Source: JBPRGG01 sp051418075 (GTDB taxonomy: Bacteria > Bacteroidota > Bacteroidia > Cytophagales > Cyclobacteriaceae). From it: DNA of 64,000 nt. Position 1 is the first letter of the stretch; every line of letters starts with the position of its first letter. The translations under genes and the position numbers were made by a program. The notes beneath the pieces were generated by a model. The model was given only the letters and a program-made list of their open reading frames with translations, ran no database searches and was not told the origin of the DNA. Of this stretch, positions 34,870 to 44,666 are shown piece by piece. The stretch lies in assembly GCA_051418075.1 (NCBI GenBank), contig JBPRGG010000005.1:213605-277604 (forward strand), read 5' to 3'.

Positions 34870-37800
34870 ATGAAAATTCTATATGAAAAACTACTAGGAA
34901 AGGTGCTGCTTACGTTTCTGATGGTTTGTTTCAGCCTGTTACAGGTTGTGGCTAACGAACAGGCCTTACAGGAAATTAAGGTGAACTTAAATTTCAAGGA
35001 TAAGGCTCTGGAGGAAGTTTTAACAGATATTGAAGCACAAAGTAAATTTGTGTTTTTCTATAACAACAAAGATGTTGACCTGAACCGAAAGGTGGATATT
35101 GCAGTTAAAAATGCCTCTTTGTCTGATGCACTGGATCTTTTGTTCAAAAATGAAGGCATCAGTTTCAATCAGGTAGGTAATCAGATCATTTTGAAAAGAA
35201 TGAAGCATGCTGATAAAACTGAAGGTGCAAAGGAGGGGTTTATCCAGAAAAGAGGATTAATTGAAGCTGTACATTATCGTTCTAATAATCAACTACTAAA
35301 TGTTATTTTCCAGAATCGTACTGTGAATGGTACTGTGACTGATGGTACCGGTGAGGGATTGCCAGGGGTTAACATCGTGGAAAAAGGAACCCTGAACGGA
35401 ACAGTTTCCGGAGTCGATGGCTCTTACCGGATCAATGTTGGTGAAAATGCCACCCTGGTTTTCAGCTCAGTAGGTTACCAGACCCAGGAGGTAACCATTG
35501 GGAACCGGTCAGTGATTGATCTGCAAATGCAGGAAGATGTTACCCAGTTGGAGGAATTGGTAGTAGTAGGTTATGGAGCTGTCAAGAAAAGTGATTTGAC
35601 CGGATCTGTATCTTCTATAAAGCCTGAAGATATTGGTAATATTGCCGTGCAGAACATTGGTCAGATGATCCAGGGTAGAGCAGCAGGGGTTAATGTGATT
35701 ACCAACAATGGATTGCCAGGCTCTGGTGTGAAAATAAAGGTCAGAGGAACTGGTACCATTTATAATTCCAATCCCCTTTATGTAATTGATGGTATGCCGG
35801 GAGATATCAATACCATCAGCCCTCAGGATATTGAAAGTATTGAAATTCTGAAAGATGCTTCTGCCACTGCCATTTATGGGGCCCGGGCAGCCAATGGAGT
35901 AGTATTGGTTACTACTAAAAAAGGGAAAGTGGGTGAGCCCCGAATAAGCTACCATGGTTATTATGGTGTAGCTACTCCGGGGAAAAAACTGGATATGCTG
36001 AATGCACCTCAGTATATGGATTTGATCAAGGATGTAATCAGTAATACAGGTACCACTCAGCTGGATTTACCGGTGAAGCTACAGGATCCTTCCTATGTAA
36101 ATGTTGATCGTACAGACTGGCAGGATGCGATTTTTAGAAGAGGTGCCATAACTGAACACCATATTAACATAGGTGGTGGTACAGAATCGGTGAAGTATAA
36201 CTTTTCCACTGGTTATACTGAAATGGATGCCAACGGTGGAGATTACAAATACAAAAGATACAATGGTTTGGCCAATGCTGAATTCAACCTGATCAATGAA
36301 AGGTTGCGGATTGGTGAAAATTTTGCCATCAGGTTTGAAAACCGGTTGGGCAATAGCCCCGATTTTACCGGAGCTTTAAGAATGCCTCCCTATGCACCAG
36401 CCAGAGATCCTTACAATGTGGGTGGATGGGCCAGAGTCACCTCTGCCGAAGACTTGAATGATGCTTACAACCCATTAACAGGCATTTACCTGACTGATCA
36501 GGATGACGAGGAGTTGAAGATCAGAGGCCAGGTTTATGCTGAGTTTGATATTATTCCTTCTTTAACCATCAGAAGCCAGTTATTGCTGGAAAATTGGTGG
36601 GGGCATAATTATGATTTCAATGAAGAATATCTTAACGGAAATGTAAGAACTCCCAATGGGTTATCTGAGGATTATTACAAAGGTTTCTCACCCCAGTGGG
36701 AAAATTATCTGACCTACACAGAGGAGTTTGACATTCACAGTATTACTGCCATGGTTGGTAATACCTATCAGCGTGGTGGGTTTTCCAGAAGGATCGAAGT
36801 AGAAGGTTCCAATTTTGAATCTACCCAGGTGTTGCTACCTACTTTTGCTGATCAATATGCTATTACCAATGCTGGTGCCGGAGTATCCGCTTACATGTCT
36901 TATTATGGTAGGGTCAACTATGTTTTAATGGATAAGTATCTTTTCACTTTCAACTATCGTACAGATGCTTCGCCCAAATTTGCTCCGGATAACCGATGGG
37001 GATCTTTTCCATCTTTTGCTTTGGGTTGGAAAATGCACGAAGAAGCCTTCATGCAGAATATTCCATTGATCAGTACGGCTAAATTAAGATTAAGCTGGGG
37101 CAAAAGTGGTAATGACCGCATACCATCCTATGGTTTCTTATCCAATATTTATACCGGTTCAAGAAACAACATCATTTATCCTTTGGGAATAAATAATGAA
37201 ATGTACCTGGGAGCGACCATCAATGGTTTACCGGCACCTTACATACAATGGGAAACCTCCGAATCCATAAATGGAGCTCTGGAATTGGGTTTAATTGAAG
37301 ACCGTCTTTTGTTTACAGCTGAATACTACAACCGTTTGACTGATGGTATTTTGGTCAGAGTGCCCATTCCTCGTTCTACTGGTATCGACAATGCGCCGTT
37401 TAAAAATGCTGCAGAGGTGGAAAACAATGGTATGGAATTTATCCTGACCTATCTGGGTAATGCCGGTGAATTATCCTACAATATCTCCGCAAATGGTGGT
37501 TTCAACAGCAATGAAGTGAAATCACTGGGAGAAGGTAATCCCATCCCTAATGGAAGCAGAGAAGGAACCGGAGCCATCACCCTGACTGATGTAGGCCATC
37601 CTGTAGGGGCCTTTTACGGATTCAAAGTAGACCGGGTGTTATCAACAGAAGCTGAAGCTCAGCAATATCGAGATACTTATGGTGAAGAAAATGCAAAAGC
37701 GGGTGATATAGCTTTTCAGGATATTAGCGGACCTGAAGGTGTACCTGATGGCAGGATAGATGATAATGATAAAACATTTATTGGCGATCCTAATCCTGAT

Positions 37801-38310
37801 TTTACCTATGGTATGAATTTCAGTGCCAGTTACAGGAATTTAGATTTGCAATTTTCCTTCACCGGACAAGCTGGTAATGAGATCTTTAATTATATAGGGG
37901 TTCATCACTTGCAGGGAATGAGAAGACCTTTTAATCATACCACTGAAGTATTGAATAGGTGGAAAGCAGAAAATGATGTGACTGATATTCCAAGAGCTAC
38001 CCAGGATGATAAAAACCTGAATACCAGGGTTTCTGATCGCTATATCGAAAGTGGCTCTTTCATGAGAATGAGAAACATCACTTTAGGCTATTCTATGCCA
38101 TTTGCCAATGAAAATAGTATCATCAAAAGAATGCGCTTCTATGTAACTGGTGAAAATTTGTTTACCCTGACCAGTTATTCCGGGTACGATCCTGAAATTT
38201 CGGCCATTGACCCTAACAATGATCAGAACTATAATATGTTCCAGGGAATCGATACCGGGCAATTCCCTCAGCCAAGGAGAGTATTTGCAGGAGTACAATT
38301 AACCTTTTAA
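34870..38310 (+). CDS. SusC/RagA-type TonB-dependent outer-membrane transporter with STN signalling domain
   Basis: The 1146-residue protein has a signal peptide (about 1-29), an STN domain (residues 38-110, KALEEVLTDIEAQSKFVFFY) that contacts FecR-type anti-sigma factors, a carboxypeptidase-regulatory-like beta domain (TVNGTVTDGTGEGLPGVNIV, 151-225), the SusC hallmark LEELVVVGYGAVKKSDLTGS, a plug domain (IQGRAAGVNV, SIEILKDASATAIYGARAAN) and a beta-barrel ending in an aromatic (RRVFAGVQLTF). It imports a glycan oligomer across the outer membrane with its SusD lid. STN plus the adjacent FecR indicates substrate-dependent induction. Confidence 0.96.
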   Translation: MKILYEKLLGKVLLTFLMVCFSLLQVVANEQALQEIKVNLNFKDKALEEVLTDIEAQSKFVFFYNNKDVDLNRKVDIAVKNASLSDALDLLFKNEGISFNQVGNQIILKRMKHADKTEGAKEGFIQKRGLIEAVHYRSNNQLLNVIFQNRTVNGTVTDGTGEGLPGVNIVEKGTLNGTVSGVDGSYRINVGENATLVFSSVGYQTQEVTIGNRSVIDLQMQEDVTQLEELVVVGYGAVKKSDLTGSVSSIKPEDIGNIAVQNIGQMIQGRAAGVNVITNNGLPGSGVKIKVRGTGTIYNSNPLYVIDGMPGDINTISPQDIESIEILKDASATAIYGARAANGVVLVTTKKGKVGEPRISYHGYYGVATPGKKLDMLNAPQYMDLIKDVISNTGTTQLDLPVKLQDPSYVNVDRTDWQDAIFRRGAITEHHINIGGGTESVKYNFSTGYTEMDANGGDYKYKRYNGLANAEFNLINERLRIGENFAIRFENRLGNSPDFTGALRMPPYAPARDPYNVGGWARVTSAEDLNDAYNPLTGIYLTDQDDEELKIRGQVYAEFDIIPSLTIRSQLLLENWWGHNYDFNEEYLNGNVRTPNGLSEDYYKGFSPQWENYLTYTEEFDIHSITAMVGNTYQRGGFSRRIEVEGSNFESTQVLLPTFADQYAITNAGAGVSAYMSYYGRVNYVLMDKYLFTFNYRTDASPKFAPDNRWGSFPSFALGWKMHEEAFMQNIPLISTAKLRLSWGKSGNDRIPSYGFLSNIYTGSRNNIIYPLGINNEMYLGATINGLPAPYIQWETSESINGALELGLIEDRLLFTAEYYNRLTDGILVRVPIPRSTGIDNAPFKNAAEVENNGMEFILTYLGNAGELSYNISANGGFNSNEVKSLGEGNPIPNGSREGTGAITLTDVGHPVGAFYGFKVDRVLSTEAEAQQYRDTYGEENAKAGDIAFQDISGPEGVPDGRIDDNDKTFIGDPNPDFTYGMNFSASYRNLDLQFSFTGQAGNEIFNYIGVHHLQGMRRPFNHTTEVLNRWKAENDVTDIPRATQDDKNLNTRVSDRYIESGSFMRMRNITLGYSMPFANENSIIKRMRFYVTGENLFTLTSYSGYDPEISAIDPNNDQNYNMFQGIDTGQFPQPRRVFAGVQLTF

Positions 38311-38328
38311 TCTTAAATATTTGAAATT

Positions 38329-39930
38329 ATGAAAATGAAAATATTAAAAATATTATCTCTGGTACTTGTTTTTGGCATGCTTGCCGCATGTAATGACGAG
38401 TTCCTGGAACTGGATAATCCTGAGGCTTATGATGAAAATACCTACTTCAAGACCCAGGAGCAGATCAACAGTGCAGTGATAGCCACTTATGCTACCTTAC
38501 TTCATCGGGGAATGCATTCCCGTGACTGGTATTTTATATTTGACCTGATGGGGTCAGAAGCCATGAAGAACACCTTCTTGTTAGGAGACGATGCCGAGTT
38601 TTATAACTTCAGCTTCAACAATACCAATCCCCGATTGCAGGAATTATGGGACACCAATTACAGAATGAGAACCCGGGCTGTGATTGTCATTGATAAAGTA
38701 GACGAATGGCAGCCGGAAACTGTAGAGGAAAGGCGTATACAACCTGTTTATAAAGGGGAAGGATACTTTATGAAATCTTTTGCTTATTTTAACCTGGTAA
38801 GGATGTTTGGAGCAGTTCCTTATGCAGATACCTGGGACGATGTAAAGGATCCTGATAATCTGGCCCGTCCCCGTACTTCTGAGGAAGTGGTTTATGACAG
38901 CATCATTGTGGATTTGCAAAGAGCCATTCAAAGACTTCCTGAATCATGGGATAATAATAATAAAGGCAGGGCCACCAAATATGCTGCTCATGCTTTGCTG
39001 GGCAAGGTATATCTTACTATAGGTGAATATGAAAAAGCCCGTGAACAATTCATGGCCATCGTTAACAGTGGTAAATTTAGTATGTGGGATGGTAAGCCAG
39101 GTTATTCCAAGCAGTTTACTAAAGCCAACTGGGATAGCCCGGAAACAATTTTTGATGCACGTCATGCCTGGTATGGATGGGGTGAAGGAAATGCTTATCA
39201 TATGTTCGGGGGTAATGAGACCTGGGGCGGAAGAGCTGCCAACACCGGAAGGGCTATGGAGTATGGCTTCAATGACTGGTGGAATGTATTCGTTTCTTCC
39301 GGTGTGGTAGAATCATTCTCCTATAATATAAATGGTAGACCTTACCAGGATCCCCGTTCAGCCTTGGTTTTTTATGGCAATCCCATAGAAGGCGGCGATG
39401 GTGACTGGAAAGGTGGTACTTATGATTACCGGGCCAAAGGAAATAGCTGGAAAAAATATAACCGGTATGAAACCATAGAAAAAGAAGGTAATCCTACTTC
39501 CGATATTAATACCCAGTTAATTCGATATGCTGATGTATTACTGATGATCGCTGAAACTTATATTTTCCAGGACAAGTATGCTGAAGCCCTGCCTTACATC
39601 AATCAGGTCAGAAGAAGAGTTGGTGCCCTGGAATATGAAAATGTTCCGGCTTCATTCGACGAAGCTTTTCAAATCCTGAAAAGAGAAAGAAGATTGGAAC
39701 TGGTGGGTGAGCAACATCGATGGTTCGACCTGAAAAGGTGGCATTTAGCCCAGAAGTCATCAGATGCTGGATTCAGTATGTTAGATGAGATCAACGCTGA
39801 CAGAGCGCTGGACAAGAAAAATAATCCAAGTCCAATGCCTGAGAAGTATATCTATCTTCCAATTCCGATCAATGAAATCCAGAATAATCCCAATTTGGAT
39901 AATAATTTAAATACCCCCAGCTGGAACTAG
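38329..39930 (+). CDS. SusD/RagB family glycan-binding lipoprotein
   Basis: The 533-residue lipoprotein has a signal with lipobox (LVFGMLAAC, Cys at 21) and SusD features: FLELDNPEAYDENTYFKTQE, the helical tetratricopeptide-like core (AKYAAHALLGKVYLTIGEYE-type ATKYAAHALLGKVYL), ADVLLMIAETYIFQ and the C-terminal RRLELVGEQHRWFDLKRWH. It forms the extracellular lid of the SusC transporter 18 bp upstream. The sugar cannot be read from sequence. Confidence 0.96.
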   Translation: MKMKILKILSLVLVFGMLAACNDEFLELDNPEAYDENTYFKTQEQINSAVIATYATLLHRGMHSRDWYFIFDLMGSEAMKNTFLLGDDAEFYNFSFNNTNPRLQELWDTNYRMRTRAVIVIDKVDEWQPETVEERRIQPVYKGEGYFMKSFAYFNLVRMFGAVPYADTWDDVKDPDNLARPRTSEEVVYDSIIVDLQRAIQRLPESWDNNNKGRATKYAAHALLGKVYLTIGEYEKAREQFMAIVNSGKFSMWDGKPGYSKQFTKANWDSPETIFDARHAWYGWGEGNAYHMFGGNETWGGRAANTGRAMEYGFNDWWNVFVSSGVVESFSYNINGRPYQDPRSALVFYGNPIEGGDGDWKGGTYDYRAKGNSWKKYNRYETIEKEGNPTSDINTQLIRYADVLLMIAETYIFQDKYAEALPYINQVRRRVGALEYENVPASFDEAFQILKRERRLELVGEQHRWFDLKRWHLAQKSSDAGFSMLDEINADRALDKKNNPSPMPEKYIYLPIPINEIQNNPNLDNNLNTPSWN

Positions 39931-39957
39931 AATTTTCAACGAATTAAAAAGAGAATT

Positions 39958-41301
39958 ATGAAAACGAATATAATTTATTTCTTAGCCGGTGTTTTTCTTT
40001 TATTTAGCTGTACAGAAGAAAAAGAATTTCCTGAGGTTACACCTTTTCTGGGTTTTAACGATCAGGGAATCACCGAACTTGATAGTAAAATTGTGATATC
40101 CGTAGACCTTCCCCTGGAAGTGAACAGCGTGGATGCCCAGTATTTTGGCAAGACCAATCCGGTAAACGTAGAACAAATTACAGAGGATAATCAAACCTTT
40201 AAAAGAGGTACAGTAAGTATTCCACGGGAAGATCTGAAAATACTGGAAGCTGCCGGAGATGCGGCATACGTTCATTTTGTGGTAAATGGAAATGAAAATG
40301 ACCTTTCATCCATGAAAGTCTCCATGTCTAACCCGATCAGTTTTGAAATTCCTGAAAAGGTGATCAGAAACAGCCAGGAAGTAAAAGTATCCTATCAGGT
40401 AAAACCGAAATATGAGGTAAGCAATGCTGCTGTAAAAGTAGAATATATCATTAATCCCAATACCGCTGGAGCAGCATATCAGGTATTTGATGGTGACTTT
40501 GCCTTTGCTGGTGATGAAATCGTTTTTGCCGGCAACGAGTTTCAGGCCAGGGATACACTGGTTTTCAGAGTAACTGCCAGCGCCAACGGGTATCAGTCTA
40601 CTGCTAAAACCGCTGGTATAGTGGTTGAGCCATTGGTTTTCCAGCAAAAGCTTGAAGCTACACTGCTTAATGATTCTTCCTGGACCTCCAGAACCGAGAA
40701 AAAATTGATGTATCAGGATGAGTTTGATGCTATTGTGGAAAAAGACCGGGTGGCCAAGGTTGATGGCAATGCCCTGGTTTATGAAACTGTGGATATTTTA
40801 AATCACAAAGACTCTACCGTATCTATCGAAGTGGTTTATAAGGATGTAAATGGTGAAGATTCCATTGTGGTTGAGGAGTATGCCGGTGAATATGCTGAAA
40901 TCCTTTATGAAACCTTCAGGGCCAACAAAGAAGCCGTGGACCTGGTACAGGGGAAAGTGGTTTACGCCGGAGCTCCTGTAGCTAATCTGATGTTCCTCGA
41001 AGATGGTGACTTTATGACTGATGCGAATACTACTTTGGTCAAAACCAATGCTAAAATGTTCAATGACAAAGTGGTTTCAGATGTAAAAGCCCTGGTTGAT
41101 GCACCCCCGGCTACTGCTAATGTAGTTGATCCTTCCACCAGGTTTTCTCCGCAAGCCGGCACGTATTACGCCTATAAAGTGGATGCAGGTGGTGTGATAA
41201 GCTACGGCGTGATTTATTTAATCGATTCGGAAATATTTGAACAAGCAAATTCAGAAGGACGCCGGTATAATTTAGAAGTTGTTTATAAGGAAACTTTATA
41301 A
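39958..41301 (+). CDS. Outer-membrane lipoprotein, SusE/DUF-type glycan-binding candidate
   Basis: The 447-residue protein has a lipoprotein signal (MKTNIIYFLAGVFLLFSC, lipobox LFSC) and an all-beta mature region with segments such as EVKVSYQVKPKYEVSNAAVK and DTLVFRVTASANGYQSTA that look like immunoglobulin-like domains. Its position right after susD (27 bp) fits the usual surface glycan-binding protein of a Sus-type system. No catalytic motif is visible. I do not recognise an exact family. An intrinsic terminator follows and ends the operon. Confidence 0.7.
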   Translation: MKTNIIYFLAGVFLLFSCTEEKEFPEVTPFLGFNDQGITELDSKIVISVDLPLEVNSVDAQYFGKTNPVNVEQITEDNQTFKRGTVSIPREDLKILEAAGDAAYVHFVVNGNENDLSSMKVSMSNPISFEIPEKVIRNSQEVKVSYQVKPKYEVSNAAVKVEYIINPNTAGAAYQVFDGDFAFAGDEIVFAGNEFQARDTLVFRVTASANGYQSTAKTAGIVVEPLVFQQKLEATLLNDSSWTSRTEKKLMYQDEFDAIVEKDRVAKVDGNALVYETVDILNHKDSTVSIEVVYKDVNGEDSIVVEEYAGEYAEILYETFRANKEAVDLVQGKVVYAGAPVANLMFLEDGDFMTDANTTLVKTNAKMFNDKVVSDVKALVDAPPATANVVDPSTRFSPQAGTYYAYKVDAGGVISYGVIYLIDSEIFEQANSEGRRYNLEVVYKETL

Positions 41302-41320
41302 TAAAAAGATCTTTTTATGA

Positions 41321-41354
41321 TCAAAAAAGGGTAGCCATGGGTTACCCTTTTTTG
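41321..41354 (+). terminator. Intrinsic terminator of the sus operon
   Basis: TCAAAAAAGGGTAGCC (41321-41336) pairs with GGTTACCCTTTTTTGA (41339-41354) with one G-T pair, forming a 16-bp stem with a T-rich descending arm. A further perfect palindrome, ATAAAAAGATCTTTTTAT (41301-41318), lies just before it. Confidence 0.85.
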
Positions 41355-41450
41355 ATTTATGCCTGTTGAAGTCCTTTTTTACAGACCAGCCGGGTTGATA
41401 ACAAACTGTTTTATAAAACAGTAGTTACTAATGGTACTAAAAAAGAACTT

Positions 41451-42794
41451 ATGGATATTAATCAACTGGATCAACCTGCTATAACACATTCAGAGTCAGA
41501 AATAAACATACCTGACAATGATCTACCCAGGGTAATTATCATTGGGGGAGGATTTTCGGGCATAGAGTTAGCCAAAAAGTTAAAAACAGATAAGTTGCAG
41601 GTGGTGATGCTTGACCGCCACAATTATCATACTTTTCAGCCACTGCTTTACCAGGTGGCCACTGCCGGTTTGGAGCCTGATTCTATCGCCGGACCACTGC
41701 GAAAGATCATTGAAAACAATCAGAATTTCTTCTTTAGAATGGCTCAGGTTGAAAAAGTTGACCTGGCCGGAAAAAAAGTATTCACCAATATTGGAGCATT
41801 GGACTTTGATTACCTGGTGATCGCCAATGGTTCAAAGACCAACTATTTTGGCAATGAGGAGATTTATCAAAATGCTTTTCCTTTGAAACAAATCCCCCAG
41901 GCTTTGGATTTACGCAGTCATATTTTACAGAATTTTGAAAAAGCGGTGATCACTTCCAGGGGCCAGGAGTTGCAAAAACTGCTAAATTTTGTCATAGTAG
42001 GAGGCGGACCTACCGGGGTGGAATTAGCTGGTGCTTTGGGTGAATTAAAAAAACATGTTTTACCTAAAGATTATCCGGACCTGGATCTGAGTTTAATGAA
42101 CATTTACCTGGTAGAAGGGCTGCCTAAACTTTTACCGGCTATGTCCGATTTTGCCGGTCAAAAAGCAGATAAATACCTGAAAAACCTGGGTGTAACCATC
42201 ATGACTGGTCAATTGGTTGACCATTTCGACGGGGAGGAAGTCACCCTGAAAGATGGTCAAAAGATAATCAGCAGTACCCTGATTTGGGCTGCTGGGGTAA
42301 AGGGAAATATTTTGGCAGGAATTCCAGCCGAATGTGTTGAAAAAGGAAGGATAAAAGTAAACCAATATAACCAGATGGATTGCTACGATTATGTATATGC
42401 CATAGGGGATATCGCATCTCAAAAGACAAAGGGTTTTCCGGATGGACTGCCTATGCTGGCTCCTGTAGCAATGCAACAGGGTCGGCATCTGGCCCAAAAT
42501 CTTTTAAGGCTGGCCAGTGAAAAACCATTACAACCATTTACTTATAAAGACAAGGGCTCTATGGCCACAGTTGGCCGCAATAAAGCGGTGGTGAACCTGC
42601 CAAAACAACTGAATTTTGGGGGATTCTTTGCCTGGTTTGTCTGGTTGTTTGTGCATTTGTTTTACATTATTGGGTTTCGCCGGAAAGTGATCGTCTTCAG
42701 CAATTGGATCTGGAATTATTTTACCTACGACCGGGGAACACGCCTGATCATTCGTCCATTTATCAAAGAAAAAAGTTTAACCCCTAAAGACTAG
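41451..42794 (+). CDS. ndh: Type II NADH dehydrogenase (NDH-2)
   Basis: The 447-residue flavoprotein has two Rossmann motifs (PRVIIIGGGFSGIELAKKLK for FAD; NFVIVGGGPTGVELAGALGE for NADH), the quinone-site AMQQGRHLAQNLL, YAIGDIASQKTKGFPDG, and a C-terminal membrane-anchoring hydrophobic stretch (FGGFFAWFVWLFVHLFYIIG). It passes electrons from NADH to quinone without pumping protons. It is monocistronic or grouped with the epimerase gene 65 bp downstream. Confidence 0.92.
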   Translation: MDINQLDQPAITHSESEINIPDNDLPRVIIIGGGFSGIELAKKLKTDKLQVVMLDRHNYHTFQPLLYQVATAGLEPDSIAGPLRKIIENNQNFFFRMAQVEKVDLAGKKVFTNIGALDFDYLVIANGSKTNYFGNEEIYQNAFPLKQIPQALDLRSHILQNFEKAVITSRGQELQKLLNFVIVGGGPTGVELAGALGELKKHVLPKDYPDLDLSLMNIYLVEGLPKLLPAMSDFAGQKADKYLKNLGVTIMTGQLVDHFDGEEVTLKDGQKIISSTLIWAAGVKGNILAGIPAECVEKGRIKVNQYNQMDCYDYVYAIGDIASQKTKGFPDGLPMLAPVAMQQGRHLAQNLLRLASEKPLQPFTYKDKGSMATVGRNKAVVNLPKQLNFGGFFAWFVWLFVHLFYIIGFRRKVIVFSNWIWNYFTYDRGTRLIIRPFIKEKSLTPKD

Positions 42795-42859
42795 ATTTTT
42801 AGCTACAGGATAAATGGTTAATTTGTTAATTTAGCATATTGAAAAAATAGCAATAGCAG

Positions 42860-44050
42860 ATGCAGGAATTGATCAATGAACTAAGGCAGGAATTAACCAA
42901 ATTTATTTTACCTTATTGGTCCGACCGAATGACTGATGATGAGTATGGTGGTTTTATTGGCAGAATTGATGGCCAAAACATGCCTCACCCACAGGCAGAT
43001 AAGGGTGTGGTACTAAATGCCAGGATATTATGGACATTTTCAGCGGCTTATCAGTTTACCGGCCTGGAAATCCATAAAAATATCGCCGAGTGGACCTATG
43101 CTTATTTTCAACAACATTTTTTTGACACACATTTTGGAGGTGTTTTTTGGTCAGTTGATTACCAGGGACAGCCCAAAGACCCTAAAAAACAGGTTTATGC
43201 CCAGGCTTTTGCCATTTATGGACTTTCCGAATTTTACAAGATCAGCCAGCATAAGAAATCACTGGATCAGGCAATATCTCTTTATCAACTGATGGAAAAA
43301 CATGCTTTTGACCAGGAAAACAATGGTTATTTTGAAGCCTATGACCGAAAATGGCAGCTTTTGGAAGACCTGAGATTAAGTGAAAAAGATGCCAATGAGA
43401 AAAAATCCATGAATACTCATCTGCATGTTCTGGAAGCCTATAGCAACCTGTACAGGGTTTGGCCTGATCCTCAGCTGAAGCAACAATTAACCAACCTGAT
43501 CAATATTTTCCTGGAAAAGATCATTGATCGGGAGACCAGGCATTTTCACCTCTTTTTTGATGAAAAATGGCAGGTGAAATCCTCTACCCAATCATATGGG
43601 CATGATATTGAGGGGTCCTGGTTACTACAGGAAGCAGCAGAAATCATTGATGAACCTGAATTAGTAAAAATAACCAGGCATATAGCAATAGAAATGGTTG
43701 ATGCCTGCCTGAAGGAAGGTTTTGATAAGGATCATGGCTTGAATTATGAAAAAAAGGATTGGCATCTGGATACTGACAAGCATTGGTGGCCCCAGGCAGA
43801 AGCAGTGGTAGGTTTGATCAATGCCTGGCATATAAGCGAAAATCAGATGTACCTGGACCAGGCTTTGCGGGTGTGGGATTTCATCAAAGTATATATGATT
43901 GACCGGGAAAAAGGAGAATGGTATTTTCGTATCAGCCGTGACCATCAACCCTATTCGGAAGAAGACAAAGCAGGGCCCTGGAAATGTCCCTACCACAACA
44001 GCCGTATGTGCCTGGAAGTGATCAATCGGTTAGCAAATGAGATTACCTGA
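42860..44050 (+). CDS. Cellobiose 2-epimerase (AGE family)
   Basis: The 396-residue protein is an alpha/alpha-6 barrel enzyme of the N-acylglucosamine 2-epimerase superfamily. The segments NARILWTFSAAYQFT, KSMNTHLHVLEAYSNLYRVW, SYGHDIEGSWLLQEAAEI and WWPQAEAVVGLINAW carry the catalytic His residues and match the cellobiose 2-epimerase branch. These enzymes invert C2 of the reducing glucose of cellobiose or lactose, or of mannobiose. It has no signal peptide, so it acts on imported disaccharides. This supports a beta-1,4-linked glucan or mannan as substrate of the nearby Sus system. Confidence 0.9.
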   Translation: MQELINELRQELTKFILPYWSDRMTDDEYGGFIGRIDGQNMPHPQADKGVVLNARILWTFSAAYQFTGLEIHKNIAEWTYAYFQQHFFDTHFGGVFWSVDYQGQPKDPKKQVYAQAFAIYGLSEFYKISQHKKSLDQAISLYQLMEKHAFDQENNGYFEAYDRKWQLLEDLRLSEKDANEKKSMNTHLHVLEAYSNLYRVWPDPQLKQQLTNLINIFLEKIIDRETRHFHLFFDEKWQVKSSTQSYGHDIEGSWLLQEAAEIIDEPELVKITRHIAIEMVDACLKEGFDKDHGLNYEKKDWHLDTDKHWWPQAEAVVGLINAWHISENQMYLDQALRVWDFIKVYMIDREKGEWYFRISRDHQPYSEEDKAGPWKCPYHNSRMCLEVINRLANEIT

Positions 44051-44272
44051 AGACATCCGCTCCTCCTGTTACTGTCAGGTAGCCTGTGATATCTATAAAA
44101 CACTGGATTATTATATTCAGGCACACACTTCTTTTTCCGGATAGTTAGACTTAAAGCAATACAATAGATTTAATGGCCAGGAAATTCAGGCTTTACCAGA
44201 AACAAAATATTGAACGGTAACAATTCGTGATCTTATAGCTTCTATTAATAGAACAAAAACCTTTATTAAGCA

Positions 44273-44551
44273 ATGAGACTTTTTTTAACCTTAATGATTT
44301 TTTCATTTATTAGCTTAAGCTGCGAAACCGACACCAAGGAAGAATTTTGGAATGAGCAACAAATGGAAAATTACCGACAAAGATGTTATGCCGGCTTTCA
44401 GGAAGCTGACCCTCAGGAGCTGGATGAAGCCAAAAATTTGTGTGACTGTATGCTGGAAGAGATCATGGAAGATTATACCCCGGAGGAAGCTGAAAATATT
44501 ACAGAAGAAGAACAACTCCAGATATTGACTGATTGTAATTATAATTGGTAA
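44273..44551 (+). CDS. Small acidic lipoprotein (92 aa)
   Basis: The protein has a lipoprotein signal (MRLFLTLMIFSFISLSC, lipobox SLSC, Cys17) and an acidic mature part with four more cysteines (RCYAGF, NLCDCMLEE, TDCNYNW). Pairs of cysteines could form disulfides in the periplasm. I do not recognise the family. It lies 115 bp upstream of the three-gene Cys-repeat cassette on the same strand, but a link is not shown. The 222 bp before it hold no gene. Confidence 0.65.
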   Translation: MRLFLTLMIFSFISLSCETDTKEEFWNEQQMENYRQRCYAGFQEADPQELDEAKNLCDCMLEEIMEDYTPEEAENITEEEQLQILTDCNYNW

Positions 44552-44666
44552 TTCTTGTTTTCCGCCTGATATTATGATACTTAGATGTAATATTTGCCTG
44601 ATCTATCAATTGTAATATTGACAAAAAAATGCTAAATCGGAACCTGAAAAGCAAACAACCCGGTTT

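Noticed and set aside
41301..41318. Perfect palindrome ATAAAAAGATCTTTTTAT as a separate operator
   Set aside because: It directly precedes the sus terminator and is more simply part of the transcript end structure.
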